A stretch of DNA of 64,000 nt from Chitinophaga jiangningensis (GCF_900142605.1 NZ_FRBL01000008.1:411050-475049), one strand, 5' to 3'. Positions 54,762-63,331 are shown, counted from the stretch's first letter. A program made the numbers and translations. Notes: generated by a model not told the origin, from the sequence alone.

Positions 54762-54798
54762 AACACATTGAATTTGAAGGTTTCAAATTCAATGTGTT
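54762..54798. terminator. Long perfect hairpin after the cyclase-like gene
   Basis: A perfect 17-bp stem (AACACATTGAATTTGAA and its complement) with a 3-nt loop, 34 bp past the cyclase-like stop. On the minus strand it is followed by a T-rich but not uniform tract (ATTTCATTTATT), so it is a probable terminator. The remaining 174-bp gap to the membrane-protein gene is AT-rich and empty. Confidence 0.6.
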
Positions 54799-54831
54799 GG
54801 TCTGGATACATACTGGATATTCTTCACCGTT

Positions 54832-55686
54832 TTAGTTAATCAAAAGAAGTTTAGCGAAAGCGTCTAAATCGCGTTTGTAGATACGCTGATCTTTTATCTT
54901 CCATTCACTTAGAAGATAGGAATCATGAAATAGCTGGGCAGTCTTACTAAATTGCCTAATTACGGCTAGGGGAAATGTTGGTTTAATCTTAGTTAAAATA
55001 TCTATGCATTCAGGTGCGTGGTCATTTACTCGATTATAAGGCCAAAGCATTTCGTATAAATTACACTTCTCATCTTTTTCATTGGTATCTATATGCCGAA
55101 AATAATAGCGCATATCAATTCCGTATGTTGGTATGTCTTTAATATAACATTGGAAATCGGGAATAGTCAAATGACTAACCTCTAAATCCACAATAACTTC
55201 TGGTGAAATAATAATCCGCATACCCGATAATCTAGACAATTCAGACGTTTCATACGCCCGCGCCACAGCTTTACCAACCGGATTATCTGTGTCTCTCCCC
55301 ATAGCAATTGCCCCGATATCCTTGAACTTTACAATCCAGTCCTTTACAATTCCACATCTCAATAAGGGTGTTTTTTCCTCCTCTTCGGTAAACTTGGAGG
55401 TATAACCGAAGGCACTTGAAAAAATACTACTAATTGCATTTAGCAAGGGGCCAATTGAAGCACAATCTAAATAGAAACAATCACTGAAAGACCTGAGATA
55501 AATCTTGGTGTCTGTAGTTTCATTCACTAGATTAACGACATTTACAAACTGGACTGCCAGATTGGAATATATACTATGAAGTATTTTGACCTTTTGCTCG
55601 TCTGTGGTGCTAGTGTCCATTACTATAGCCTTATAACCTAGTACATCAATAAAAGCGCAATATTTTGTTTCAATCATAATATTCAA
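54832..55686 (-). CDS. Class III nucleotidyl cyclase-like protein (possible Pycsar-type cyclase)
   Basis: 284 residues, cytoplasmic. The pattern fits the guanylate/adenylate cyclase catalytic fold used by Pycsar cyclases: CAFIDVLGYKA with metal Asp14, RSFSDCFYLDC with Asp69, LLRCGIVKDW (about 108-117), and NPVGKAVARAYETSELS followed by RIIISPEV, which corresponds to the GPALxRAYELE...RIxI segment of that group. Canonical RGG is RCG here. Pycsar cyclases make cCMP or cUMP on phage infection. The upstream gene (80-bp gap) encodes a one-TM protein that could be the effector. Known Pycsar effectors differ from it, so the system assignment is tentative. Confidence 0.5.
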   Translation of the reverse strand: MNIMIETKYCAFIDVLGYKAIVMDTSTTDEQKVKILHSIYSNLAVQFVNVVNLVNETTDTKIYLRSFSDCFYLDCASIGPLLNAISSIFSSAFGYTSKFTEEEEKTPLLRCGIVKDWIVKFKDIGAIAMGRDTDNPVGKAVARAYETSELSRLSGMRIIISPEVIVDLEVSHLTIPDFQCYIKDIPTYGIDMRYYFRHIDTNEKDEKCNLYEMLWPYNRVNDHAPECIDILTKIKPTFPLAVIRQFSKTAQLFHDSYLLSEWKIKDQRIYKRDLDAFAKLLLIN

Positions 55687-55766
55687 GAAAATATTTTGTA
55701 AGATGTAAGTTTTAAATCTTACGAAAGATAGCTAGAAATACTCTGAGAAATATACCTAAATTGAAT

Positions 55767-56645
55767 TTATTTAATAACGGATTCACCAACTTCATAAAAT
55801 GAAATTTCCTGAAGATTCATTGATGGAGCATTGATTCTTTCAACTTGGTATAAAAATTTTTCGCCCCAATCATCAACCTTTAAATTAATTGCGTAATAAT
55901 GGTTCTTATAGGCGATTTCAATGTAACCTCCTTTGTATGGGTCGATTTTTATTCTGTTGAGAACTGTGTCAAGCTTCAACAAAAGAGCTTCACCATCTTT
56001 ATTTCTACCTCTAATTTTTATTTGTCTTAAGTTGACGCCACCGATTAAGAACATATTATAATATCTTCCTAAAAAAACATTCCCATCCAATATTGATTTC
56101 TTTTCTTCAGATACAGGGAGTTCGCCATGAATTGGTAATTTAAATGTATCTACTTGATTGGAAGGATTATTTGTATAAATTGTAGAAGTATCGTGAGAAT
56201 TAGTCTTTGATGTAAAAGCTTCTCGATAAACTTCCGACAATTGTTTATAGAAAGCGAGAAGAACAGTAACTCCAATTCCTATTACAATTATAGGAGCAAT
56301 TATCTTGTTATTCTTTATTTTTTTTAATAACCTATCTACTAGGGTGTCATCTTTGGAATTACTACCGCTTGGCTGCGGTACGGGCATTTGTTTATATCCT
56401 CCATCATTGATAAAAAATATGCCCTTATCCGTAATCAAAGCATCAGGTGCTCCATTATAAGCTTTGGAACTTGTATCGATTATATAACCATCTTCCAAAA
56501 GCTTGCCTCTTAGAGCTTTTAAATAGCTCAATTTATCTGTATCTTTATAATCTACTCCTAGAATATCATGAAAGTACTGAGATCTGGAGTTAGTTTTCAA
56601 TGTTCCTAATATTTGGTTTAGGTCTTTGATTATTTCATCATTCAT
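55767..56645 (-). CDS. Single-pass membrane protein beside the cyclase-like gene (candidate effector)
   Basis: 292 residues from the ATG at 56645; the longer frame to 56750 adds an unconvincing leader running toward the tRNA terminator. Residues 1-80 look like a small winged-helix-type domain (MNDEIIKDLNQILGTLK, LRGKLLEDGYIIDTSSK, LITDKGIFFINDGGY). One membrane helix follows (NKIIAPIIVIGIGVTVLLAF, about 113-132), then a C-terminal domain of about 150 residues that I do not recognise. Same strand as, and upstream of, the cyclase-like gene, suggesting an operon. Confidence 0.6.
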   Translation of the reverse strand: MNDEIIKDLNQILGTLKTNSRSQYFHDILGVDYKDTDKLSYLKALRGKLLEDGYIIDTSSKAYNGAPDALITDKGIFFINDGGYKQMPVPQPSGSNSKDDTLVDRLLKKIKNNKIIAPIIVIGIGVTVLLAFYKQLSEVYREAFTSKTNSHDTSTIYTNNPSNQVDTFKLPIHGELPVSEEKKSILDGNVFLGRYYNMFLIGGVNLRQIKIRGRNKDGEALLLKLDTVLNRIKIDPYKGGYIEIAYKNHYYAINLKVDDWGEKFLYQVERINAPSMNLQEISFYEVGESVIK

Positions 56646-56776
56646 AGAATAATAGTGAATATCTCCAAATATAGATAAAAATCTATACCTTAGTAAGGTT
56701 AACGTGGCACTTAATAAAGTTAAGTAAACCTCGCGCCTAAACGCGAACATTATAGAGGAGATTATCGAGTAAAATG

Positions 56777-56802
56777 AAAAAACCTGCGACTAGCGCAGGT
56801 TT
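56777..56802 (-). terminator. Terminator of the tRNA-Lys gene
   Basis: Stem AACCTGCG / CGCAGGTT with a 5-nt loop; on the minus strand it is followed by six T and TCATTTT. It starts 5 nt after the mature tRNA end. Confidence 0.85.
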
Positions 56803-56806
56803 CCTG

Positions 56807-56880
56807 TGATCCCGCTGGGACTCGAACCCAGGGCCCATACATTAAAAGTGTATTGCTCTACCAACTGAGCTACGGAATCA
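56807..56880 (-). tRNA. tRNA-Lys (anticodon TTT)
   Basis: 74-nt cloverleaf on the minus strand. Acceptor TGATTCC pairs with GGGATCA (one T-G pair), D-arm AGCTCAGTTGGTAGAGC, anticodon loop CTTTTAA with anticodon TTT, and T-arm GGGTTCGAGTCCC. No CCA is encoded. Its 3' end is the likely integration target of the island to its left. Confidence 0.97.
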
Positions 56881-57009
56881 TTCCCGTTCATTTCGGGAGT
56901 GCAAAAGTATAAAAATTCCAATTACTTCCAAAAAAATTTAAAAACAATTCTTATTTAGGTTGCAAAGCATAAAAAACAAAACAGCGTTACCAGAATACAA
57001 GAGAAATAA

Positions 57010-58026
57010 TTACGGCCGCCAGTTATCCTCCCCTTTCAACACTTCCTCCTTCGCATACGCCACCGATTCCTTTCTGGTTAAGCTTTTCACACCTGCCCAG
57101 CCAGCACGCTCCTGCATATCCGCACCTTTTCCTTTATTGTTATACTCATACAAATGCAAACTATCACTCGTAGCCGCATAAGGCATGCGCCACGTAGTTG
57201 GCCAGCCCTTTGGATCAATCTCCGCACCTAACTCGGAATGCAGAATAGCCACTTTGGGATAGTGATGCCACGGCCTCCCCAGCGCAATCAGCCGGCCATC
57301 GTCGCCGGTACGCGGACTCGCAGCGGCGTAGGTGAACTTACAATTATTGAACACGAAGCCATACTGCTGGTTGCCCGGTGTAGACGGTGCCGTTATCCAG
57401 CCACCGCCATAACTACGAATTTCGCAAGATTGAAAATAACCAATTCCACCGCCGTAAATATAATCCGTACGCCCCAGGATCAGGCACTGGTCGAAGTAAC
57501 TGCGCATGCCGTCTGCTGCGGCATATACCGTATCCTGGTAGCCGAGAATATTGCATTTGCGGAATATTATCCGGTCGCCGCGGAGTGTAAGAGCCTGTGC
57601 CTGCCCTACCGGCCCCGCAGTGTTGGAAATCGTTAAATTCTCTGCTGTAAAATCATTACCCAGTATCGTAAGTGTGGCGGAAGTACGGATCAGGTCCGCA
57701 TGGTCCTGCCATAGTGCCCAGGAGGCCGCCGGGCATTTATTGCCCGACTCCGGACTGTTACAATCGTACATATGATAGCTGATAATCGTTTGGTCGCGGC
57801 TCTCCCCTACCATTTTGATATGATTCTTCCCAACTGGCACGATCAGCTTCTCTTCGCTATAAATTCCATTCTTGATGTAAATAATCGTTTCGTCGCTAGC
57901 GGCGTTGATCGCCTGTTGGATGCTGGTGTAATCACCACTGCCATCTTTTGCCACCACCAGCTTTTTAGCCGCAGCAGTAAAACAGCACAGCAACATTAAC
58001 ATTCCCGCAGCTATCATTCTCTTCAT
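57010..58026 (-). CDS. Secreted pectin methylesterase (CE8)
   Basis: 338 residues with signal peptide (MKRMIAAGMLMLLCCFTAAA). Right-handed beta-helix esterase with the CE8 residues: VAKDGSGDYTSIQQAI, GQAQAL with Gln144, GYQDTVYAA with Asp165, GRTDYIYGGG with Asp188 in place of the common VDFIFG, and LGRPWH with Arg251. It removes methyl groups from homogalacturonan. It is downstream of a GH95 gene (8-bp gap), so both act on pectic or hemicellulosic side structures. Confidence 0.93.
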   Translation of the reverse strand: MKRMIAAGMLMLLCCFTAAAKKLVVAKDGSGDYTSIQQAINAASDETIIYIKNGIYSEEKLIVPVGKNHIKMVGESRDQTIISYHMYDCNSPESGNKCPAASWALWQDHADLIRTSATLTILGNDFTAENLTISNTAGPVGQAQALTLRGDRIIFRKCNILGYQDTVYAAADGMRSYFDQCLILGRTDYIYGGGIGYFQSCEIRSYGGGWITAPSTPGNQQYGFVFNNCKFTYAAASPRTGDDGRLIALGRPWHHYPKVAILHSELGAEIDPKGWPTTWRMPYAATSDSLHLYEYNNKGKGADMQERAGWAGVKSLTRKESVAYAKEEVLKGEDNWRP

Positions 58027-58034
58027 AAAAATCC

Positions 58035-60515
58035 CTATTTAAAAGTAATGACATAAGTTTTTCCAGCTGTTGTAGGGAGATCGTAATCGCTCGTGTGCAG
58101 TACGGTGGCAGTCGTAGCCGGTGCCTCAGCTGAAATAAGCGGTTTAGCCACCTCCATCACCTGATAGAAAGGGTTCCCATTAGGCCCTTTCGCAGCGCTG
58201 AGGCCACTGGCAACAGGCTTCCAGGAGTTATGCAGGCGCAGGCGAAGATTACCTCCCAGTTTAGCCGTTACCGTTACTTTCTCCGGCTTGTTATTTTTCC
58301 AGGTGATGGCAACCGTGTAACCACCGCGTGCCACCAAACCATTCACAGTACCGTTTTTCCAGCTATCAGGCAGGGCAGGTAATATTTCCACGGCACCGTC
58401 CTGACTCTGCAATAGCATCTCTGCAATACCAGCGGTACAACCATAGTTACCATCAATCTGGAACGGCGGATGCGCATCAAACAGGTTCGGGTAAGTACCG
58501 CCTCCCTGGCCAAACTGCGTGTCCGGCGATACGAGGTTGAGCTGATTAGTGATCAGCTTCAGCGCGTGATTACCATCTTTCATCCTCGCCCAGAAATTCA
58601 CTTTCCAGCCCATGCTCCAGCCGGTGCTAATATCGCCGCGACTCACCAGCGTATTATTCGCCGCCTCAAATAATTCCGGCGTGGTTACCGGCGAAATCTG
58701 GTTGGACGGGAACAAGCCGAACAAATGCGAAATATGCCGGTGCCGGTCATCTTTACGATCCCAATCGTTGATCCATTCCTGCAACTGTCCGAACCTGCCG
58801 ATCTGCATCGGCGGCAACTGTGCACGTTTGCGGATCAGCGTATCCGTGAAAGCCGCGTCCGTAGCAAGAACTTTCCCTGCCTGTATGGTGTTGTAGAATA
58901 ATTCAGCTACAATCTGGTTGTCCATCGTAGTGCCGTAGGTAAGCCCGATACCATTGCCGGCACTGTCTTTCATGTAATTATTTTCGGGCGACATCGAAGG
59001 AGTCACCACCAGCCAGCCATGATCCGGCTCTACCTGTAACGCATCTACGTAGTAGGTAGCCGCACCCTTTAAAATTGGATATACTTCTTTCAGGAAGGCC
59101 TTATCGCCGGTGTACATATAATGCTCCCACAGATGACGGGTAAGCCAGGCGCCGCCCATGGGCCACATGCCATAAAATCCACCGTCCACCGGGCCGGTAA
59201 TGCGCCACAGATCGGTGTTGTGATGTGCCACCCATCCGCGGGCGCCATAGAGTGTACGGGCGCTTTCCTGGCCGGTAACGGATAAGTCCTTCAGCATATG
59301 AAACAGCGGCTCTCCCAGCTCACTCAAATTAGTGACCTCCGAAGGCCAGTAGTTCATTTCTGTATTGATGTTGATGGTGTACTTACTATCCCAGGCCGGG
59401 TTGGTTTTATGGTTCCACTTGCCTTGCAGATTGGTAGGCTGCCCGCCGGGCTGCGATCCTGCAATCAACAGGTAACGGCCAAACTGGAAATACAATTCAA
59501 TCAATTGCGGGTCCTGACTGGTACTAAATTGCTTCACACGTTCATCCGTTGATAAATTGGCTGTGGTAGCCTTTCCTAAGTTCAGATTTACCCGGTTGAA
59601 GTACTGGGTATAATACTGCTCATGCAAACCGCGGATCTGCTCAAATGGCTTTTTGCTGCCTTTATTCAGGTAATCCACGGAACGCTGGTGCGCATCCGCA
59701 CTTACATCTCTGTAATTATTAAAATTAGTACCGATGGACACATACACAGTAGCGCGGGTGGCACCTGTAATGTTAATGGTACTGTCGGTGTAGGCTATTT
59801 TACCATCGGGAGATGTTACCCTTACATTCGTTTCAAAGTTAATGGCCGGCTCCAGTTGCTCTGCCATCCCCGGTCTACCCGCCAGTGTCAGCAGTTGATC
59901 CTTTACCTGTCGCTGCGTACGTGTATGCGCACTCGTTAGTCCGACATTAAAACGCAACGCACCTTTTTTAGATGCTGCTACCTCTACCGCAATTACATTT
60001 TCCGTAAACGAAGCCAGGGCGGTGCGGGTATAAGTCACCCCGTCCACCTGGTAGCTCACCGTGCTGGTCGCCTTGCTGATGTTGAGGTCCCGCTGGTAAC
60101 CGGTAGCCTTTTCATGCCCCGGAAAATACAACAGCAGGTCGCTGGCAGGCTGGTAGCTCATCCCGTTTTGCGTTGCTACAATTTTAGCTTTGGACAACTG
60201 CTGTGCTTCCGCATACTTTTTCTGAAATAACAGCTGCCGCAATTCGGTGATCACTTTGCCATGACTTTCCACCACATTATTATGCGGCTTACCTGTCCAG
60301 ATGGTTTCTTCATTCATCTGCAAACGCTCAGTGGCAGGGCCACCAAATACCATGGCCGCCAGTCGGCCATTACCAATCGGCAACGCCTCGTTCCAGGTTT
60401 GGGCCGGCTTATCGTACCATAGTTTCAGGTCGGTGGTTTGCTGGGCCACAGCTGGCAGTGATAACATAACTGTTGTAACGGCGGCTATCAGCTTACAGGA
60501 AAGGGTATGATTCAT
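58035..60515 (-). CDS. Secreted GH95 alpha-L-fucosidase/alpha-L-galactosidase
   Basis: 826 residues. Signal peptide ends LPAVAQ. GH95 opening LWYDKPAQTWNEALPIGNGRL and MVFGGPATERLQMNEETIWTG. Catalytic pattern: TININTEMNYWP with Asn382 and Asn384, VVTPSMSPEN with Glu511, and QIDGNYGC with the Asp of the family. GH95 enzymes cleave alpha-1,2-fucose or alpha-L-galactose from xyloglucan and rhamnogalacturonan chains. First gene of a two-gene operon with CE8; no SusC/SusD beside it. A small palindrome (TGTCA-ATA-TGACA, 60545-60557) lies in its promoter region. Confidence 0.94.
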   Translation of the reverse strand: MNHTLSCKLIAAVTTVMLSLPAVAQQTTDLKLWYDKPAQTWNEALPIGNGRLAAMVFGGPATERLQMNEETIWTGKPHNNVVESHGKVITELRQLLFQKKYAEAQQLSKAKIVATQNGMSYQPASDLLLYFPGHEKATGYQRDLNISKATSTVSYQVDGVTYTRTALASFTENVIAVEVAASKKGALRFNVGLTSAHTRTQRQVKDQLLTLAGRPGMAEQLEPAINFETNVRVTSPDGKIAYTDSTINITGATRATVYVSIGTNFNNYRDVSADAHQRSVDYLNKGSKKPFEQIRGLHEQYYTQYFNRVNLNLGKATTANLSTDERVKQFSTSQDPQLIELYFQFGRYLLIAGSQPGGQPTNLQGKWNHKTNPAWDSKYTININTEMNYWPSEVTNLSELGEPLFHMLKDLSVTGQESARTLYGARGWVAHHNTDLWRITGPVDGGFYGMWPMGGAWLTRHLWEHYMYTGDKAFLKEVYPILKGAATYYVDALQVEPDHGWLVVTPSMSPENNYMKDSAGNGIGLTYGTTMDNQIVAELFYNTIQAGKVLATDAAFTDTLIRKRAQLPPMQIGRFGQLQEWINDWDRKDDRHRHISHLFGLFPSNQISPVTTPELFEAANNTLVSRGDISTGWSMGWKVNFWARMKDGNHALKLITNQLNLVSPDTQFGQGGGTYPNLFDAHPPFQIDGNYGCTAGIAEMLLQSQDGAVEILPALPDSWKNGTVNGLVARGGYTVAITWKNNKPEKVTVTAKLGGNLRLRLHNSWKPVASGLSAAKGPNGNPFYQVMEVAKPLISAEAPATTATVLHTSDYDLPTTAGKTYVITFK

Positions 60516-60731
60516 ATACGTGGTTTACATCGTGGATTATATAATGTCAATATGACAATTTTTTAGGTAGATGGAAAAACTAATTTACGCAATCGTTCCC
60601 GAAAAGGCTTCATAACAGCCAATCTTAACCCAAACTAATAGTATCTTCCCGTTTACGGATATGGGTCCAACGTACACGTATATGGATTACCGTTAATGCA
60701 ATTGCAAGTGTTGATGTACCTTGCGGGCATG

Positions 60732-61589
60732 ATGACAAAGTTGAAAATCCTCACGGGAATGCTCCTGTGCTGTACCGTAACCCAAGCCCAGACGATTACT
60801 ACCGTTACTTATAACTACACCGGTGCGGTGAGTAAATATCCTATTGAAATGCAGCTACTGATCAGCAGCAATACCGACACACTCACCGGCGAATACTATT
60901 ATACCCGCAATGGGCGCGATGCCCGGCTGGACCTCAGCGGTATAAGAACCGGACAGGACTCCCTTTTCCTTACTGAGAAAAATTTCCGTGTGCGCGATGC
61001 AAAGGGGAAGTCGTTGGTAACAGGCAACTTCCTCCTCGCGGGCATTGATTCTCTCTCTGGAAAATGGACAAACGCCAAAACCGGCACCACCTTGCAGGTG
61101 ACGGGCACACTTCGTGAAAACCTGCAATGGTTAAGGCCTTCCGACTACGACTTTCGCCTCCGCACCTATAAAGGACAAATGGAAAATGCCGGCGGTAATA
61201 CGAGCACCTATACCAAAACTAACCTGCTCGATGTTTACTACAAGGGCAAGCTGCTGCAATCCCTCAGCGGCTTTGACCAGGCGCTGTACGACCATCGGGC
61301 GGAAGTAATCCTGGAAGACCTGAATTTCGACGGTTATTTTGATGTGAAGGTGCCTATTTACTTCCCTGACCGGGCGAAATACGACGGCTCTTTCCTGTAT
61401 TTCCTATTCAACAAATACACGCACAAATTCGAGGCTAACCAGCAGTTAAACGATCTGGAATACCTGACCTTCGATGCAGTGAAAAAGGAATTTTACCGCT
61501 ATGATCAGGATGCGGACGGCTTCATCATCAACTATTATAAATGGAGCAGCGGAGAGGCTTACCGGGTAAGAACAGAAAAAGAGCAGTAG
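60732..61589 (+). CDS. Exported protein of unknown function with an FG-GAP-like segment
   Basis: About 285 residues from the ATG at 60732 (one codon upstream is also possible). Signal peptide (MTKLKILTGMLLCCTVTQAQ). The N-terminal half is beta-rich (PIEMQLLISSNTDTLTGEYY, LSGKWTNAKTG); the C-terminal half holds an Asp-rich FG-GAP-type element (ILEDLNFDGYFDVKVPIYF), similar to XAC2610-type exported proteins. Function unknown. Confidence 0.75.
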   Translation: MTKLKILTGMLLCCTVTQAQTITTVTYNYTGAVSKYPIEMQLLISSNTDTLTGEYYYTRNGRDARLDLSGIRTGQDSLFLTEKNFRVRDAKGKSLVTGNFLLAGIDSLSGKWTNAKTGTTLQVTGTLRENLQWLRPSDYDFRLRTYKGQMENAGGNTSTYTKTNLLDVYYKGKLLQSLSGFDQALYDHRAEVILEDLNFDGYFDVKVPIYFPDRAKYDGSFLYFLFNKYTHKFEANQQLNDLEYLTFDAVKKEFYRYDQDADGFIINYYKWSSGEAYRVRTEKEQ

Positions 61590-61607
61590 ATTTTTTATAT
61601 CTTTATG

Positions 61608-61707
61608 CCATGAGAATGACACCAACACTTTAATACTTCTTCCTTTCAGGTGGTTATTACGCCGGCATCCGGCGTGCATTATTGTCATTCTCAATACTTT
61701 CTCATGG
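61608..61707 (+). promoter_or_regulatory. Structured leader of the PhyH gene with two mutually exclusive pairings
   Basis: The 5' leader contains TGAGAATGACA at 61611-61621 and its perfect complement TGTCATTCTCA at 61683-61693, enclosing a perfect ACGCCGG/CCGGCGT hairpin (61659-61675). The overlapping CCATGAGAA at 61608-61616 is also complementary to TTCTCATGG at 61699-61707, which covers the PhyH start codon. Either pairing excludes the other, so a translational switch is possible. No known riboswitch class recognised. Confidence 0.45.
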
Positions 61708-62504
61708 AAGAAGTACTTCATCCGCAACAGATTCAACAATTTATTACTTCCGGCTTTGTCCGCATCAACAATGCTTTTGATCCTGCTACTGCGGCGGCAG
61801 CCAGGGATATTTTATGGAGAGATATGGGTCTTTCCCCTGACGATCCGGCGTCCTGGCAGCAGCCGGTCATCAGGCTGGGCATGTATTCCCAGCGCCCCTT
61901 TATTGAATCAGCCAATACTCCCCGACTTTTGAGTGCCTTCGATCAGCTGGTGGGCGTGAACCGCTGGCTGCCCTGCGGTGCTATGGGCACCTTTCCGGTG
62001 CGCTTCCCTTCTGCTGACGACCCGGGTGATACCGGCTGGCATGTGGATGCCAGCTTTGGAGAAAATGCGACCAGCTTCTTCGATTGGCGGGTCAACTGGC
62101 GATCTAAAAACCGGGCGTTGCTGATGTTATTCCTGTATTCGGATATCAGCGATCAGGACGCACCTACACGCATAAAAGCAGGCTCACACCTGGATATGGC
62201 CAAACTCCTCTATCCGGCCGGTGAAGCTGGTTTAACTTTCGGGGAGATAGCAGCTGCCCTTCCTTCCCTACCTGCCCGTCCGGAGGTAATTGCCACCGGC
62301 AACGCGGGCACGGTATACCTCTGCCATCCCTTCCTGGTGCATGCAGCACAGCCGCACCACGGAACAGTACCCAGGTTCCTGGCGCAGCCCCCGCTGCTGC
62401 TCAGGGATGAATTGATGAAGCCCGGTACTGCAGCTGCCTACAGCCCGGTGGAACAGGCTATTCAACTCGGCCTCAGCGATTTTCCTTGCCGGCCGTCTGA
62501 ATAG
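61704..62504 (+). CDS. Phytanoyl-CoA dioxygenase (PhyH) family protein
   Basis: 266 residues from the ATG at 61704 (MEEVLHPQQIQQFITSGFVR); the longer frame reads through the structured leader. 2-oxoglutarate/Fe(II) oxygenase pattern: metal ligands His113 and Asp115 in GWHVDASF, SHLDMAKLL, and His213 in PFLVHAAQ, with Arg224 as a probable 2-oxoglutarate ligand. Substrate unknown. It is followed by the truncated pseudouridine-synthase-type gene (18-bp gap), possibly co-transcribed. Confidence 0.88.
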   Translation: MEEVLHPQQIQQFITSGFVRINNAFDPATAAAARDILWRDMGLSPDDPASWQQPVIRLGMYSQRPFIESANTPRLLSAFDQLVGVNRWLPCGAMGTFPVRFPSADDPGDTGWHVDASFGENATSFFDWRVNWRSKNRALLMLFLYSDISDQDAPTRIKAGSHLDMAKLLYPAGEAGLTFGEIAAALPSLPARPEVIATGNAGTVYLCHPFLVHAAQPHHGTVPRFLAQPPLLLRDELMKPGTAAAYSPVEQAIQLGLSDFPCRPSE

Positions 62505-62522
62505 TACTATCTTTGCGCCTTT

Positions 62523-63305
62523 TTGATGACTATGCCGGAAGTGATGGAGGAAATGGTGAGCAAGGACGCTGCTTTTTGTCGCTTTGAGGACCAGGAAATG
62601 GCCCGGGCGCTAGCTTTGGGTATCACCTTCCACCTGGATGGTGATACCCACCCGCTCTGCAATATGGCCGCCACCAGTTTACAGGAATACCTGACGCAGC
62701 AAACGGACTGGACCCACAACTTCGGCCTCACCACCGGTGATACCGGCACGGTCATCGGCAAAATGTTCGGCGTACTGGTAGTTCGCCACCCCAACGGCGA
62801 TATTGGCTACCTCAGCGCCTTCTCCGGCAAACTCGCCAATACCAACGATCACCACCGCTTTGTAGCGCCCATCTTCGACGGACTCCAACCCGGCAGCTTC
62901 GTGAACACCGGCATGACGCGGCTCAGCGCTATCAACGCGGAAATTGCAGCCCTCCTGCCTGGTGACACCGTCGAAATCAACCGCCTCAAAGAAATGCGCA
63001 AAGCCCATTCGGTAGCCTTACAGCGACAAATCCACGAACAATACAATTTCCTCAACGGTGCCGGCTACACTAAAAACCTGATCGACATCTTTACGGACCA
63101 TGGCTACAAGCAGCCACCTGCAGGTGCCGGGGAATGCGCCGGGCCTAAACTGCTGCAATATGCATTCCTGAAAGGCCTGGAACCATTGGCCATTGCGGAA
63201 TTCTGGTGGGGATTGTCCCCCAAATCAGCCACCTGGAAGCATGGGGAATATTATAAGCCCTGTAAGGAAAAATGCCGGCCGATATTGGGATGGATGTTGG
63301 GGTAA
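62523..63305 (+). CDS. N-terminal part of an RluA-type pseudouridine synthase, catalytic domain missing
   Basis: 260 residues. The sequence matches the long N-terminal region of Bacteroidota RluA-family enzymes (EYLTQQTDWTHNFGL, IGKMFGVLVVRH, GYLSAFSGKLANTNDHHRF, GAGECAGPKLLQYAFL, AEFWWGLSPKS, CRPILGWMLG). Full enzymes then continue into the catalytic domain with its HRLDxxTSG motif; here the frame ends at ILGWMLG and no catalytic part follows in any frame. The stop is 26 bp before the 69-bp repeat array. It is either a truncated gene or a stand-alone version of the domain; full-length RluA architecture is from memory. Confidence 0.65.
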   Translation: MMTMPEVMEEMVSKDAAFCRFEDQEMARALALGITFHLDGDTHPLCNMAATSLQEYLTQQTDWTHNFGLTTGDTGTVIGKMFGVLVVRHPNGDIGYLSAFSGKLANTNDHHRFVAPIFDGLQPGSFVNTGMTRLSAINAEIAALLPGDTVEINRLKEMRKAHSVALQRQIHEQYNFLNGAGYTKNLIDIFTDHGYKQPPAGAGECAGPKLLQYAFLKGLEPLAIAEFWWGLSPKSATWKHGEYYKPCKEKCRPILGWMLG

Positions 63306-63331
63306 TAGCGCAATGCGTTGGAAATGGATTT

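Larger units (their letters stand above)
48865..56823. mobile_element. Decayed mobilizable island integrated at tRNA-Lys
   Basis: The interval lies downstream of the 3' end of tRNA-Lys, is bounded by a 17-bp imperfect direct repeat of that end, and contains mobilization genes (relaxase, ribbon-helix-helix mob gene with a nonsense codon), an excisionase-like helix-turn-helix gene, an oriT-like palindrome cluster and AT-rich cargo unlike the flanking metabolic genes. No tyrosine or serine recombinase, replication gene or conjugation gene is visible, and two genes are fused tail to tail by a deletion, so it is probably no longer mobile. Confidence 0.6.
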
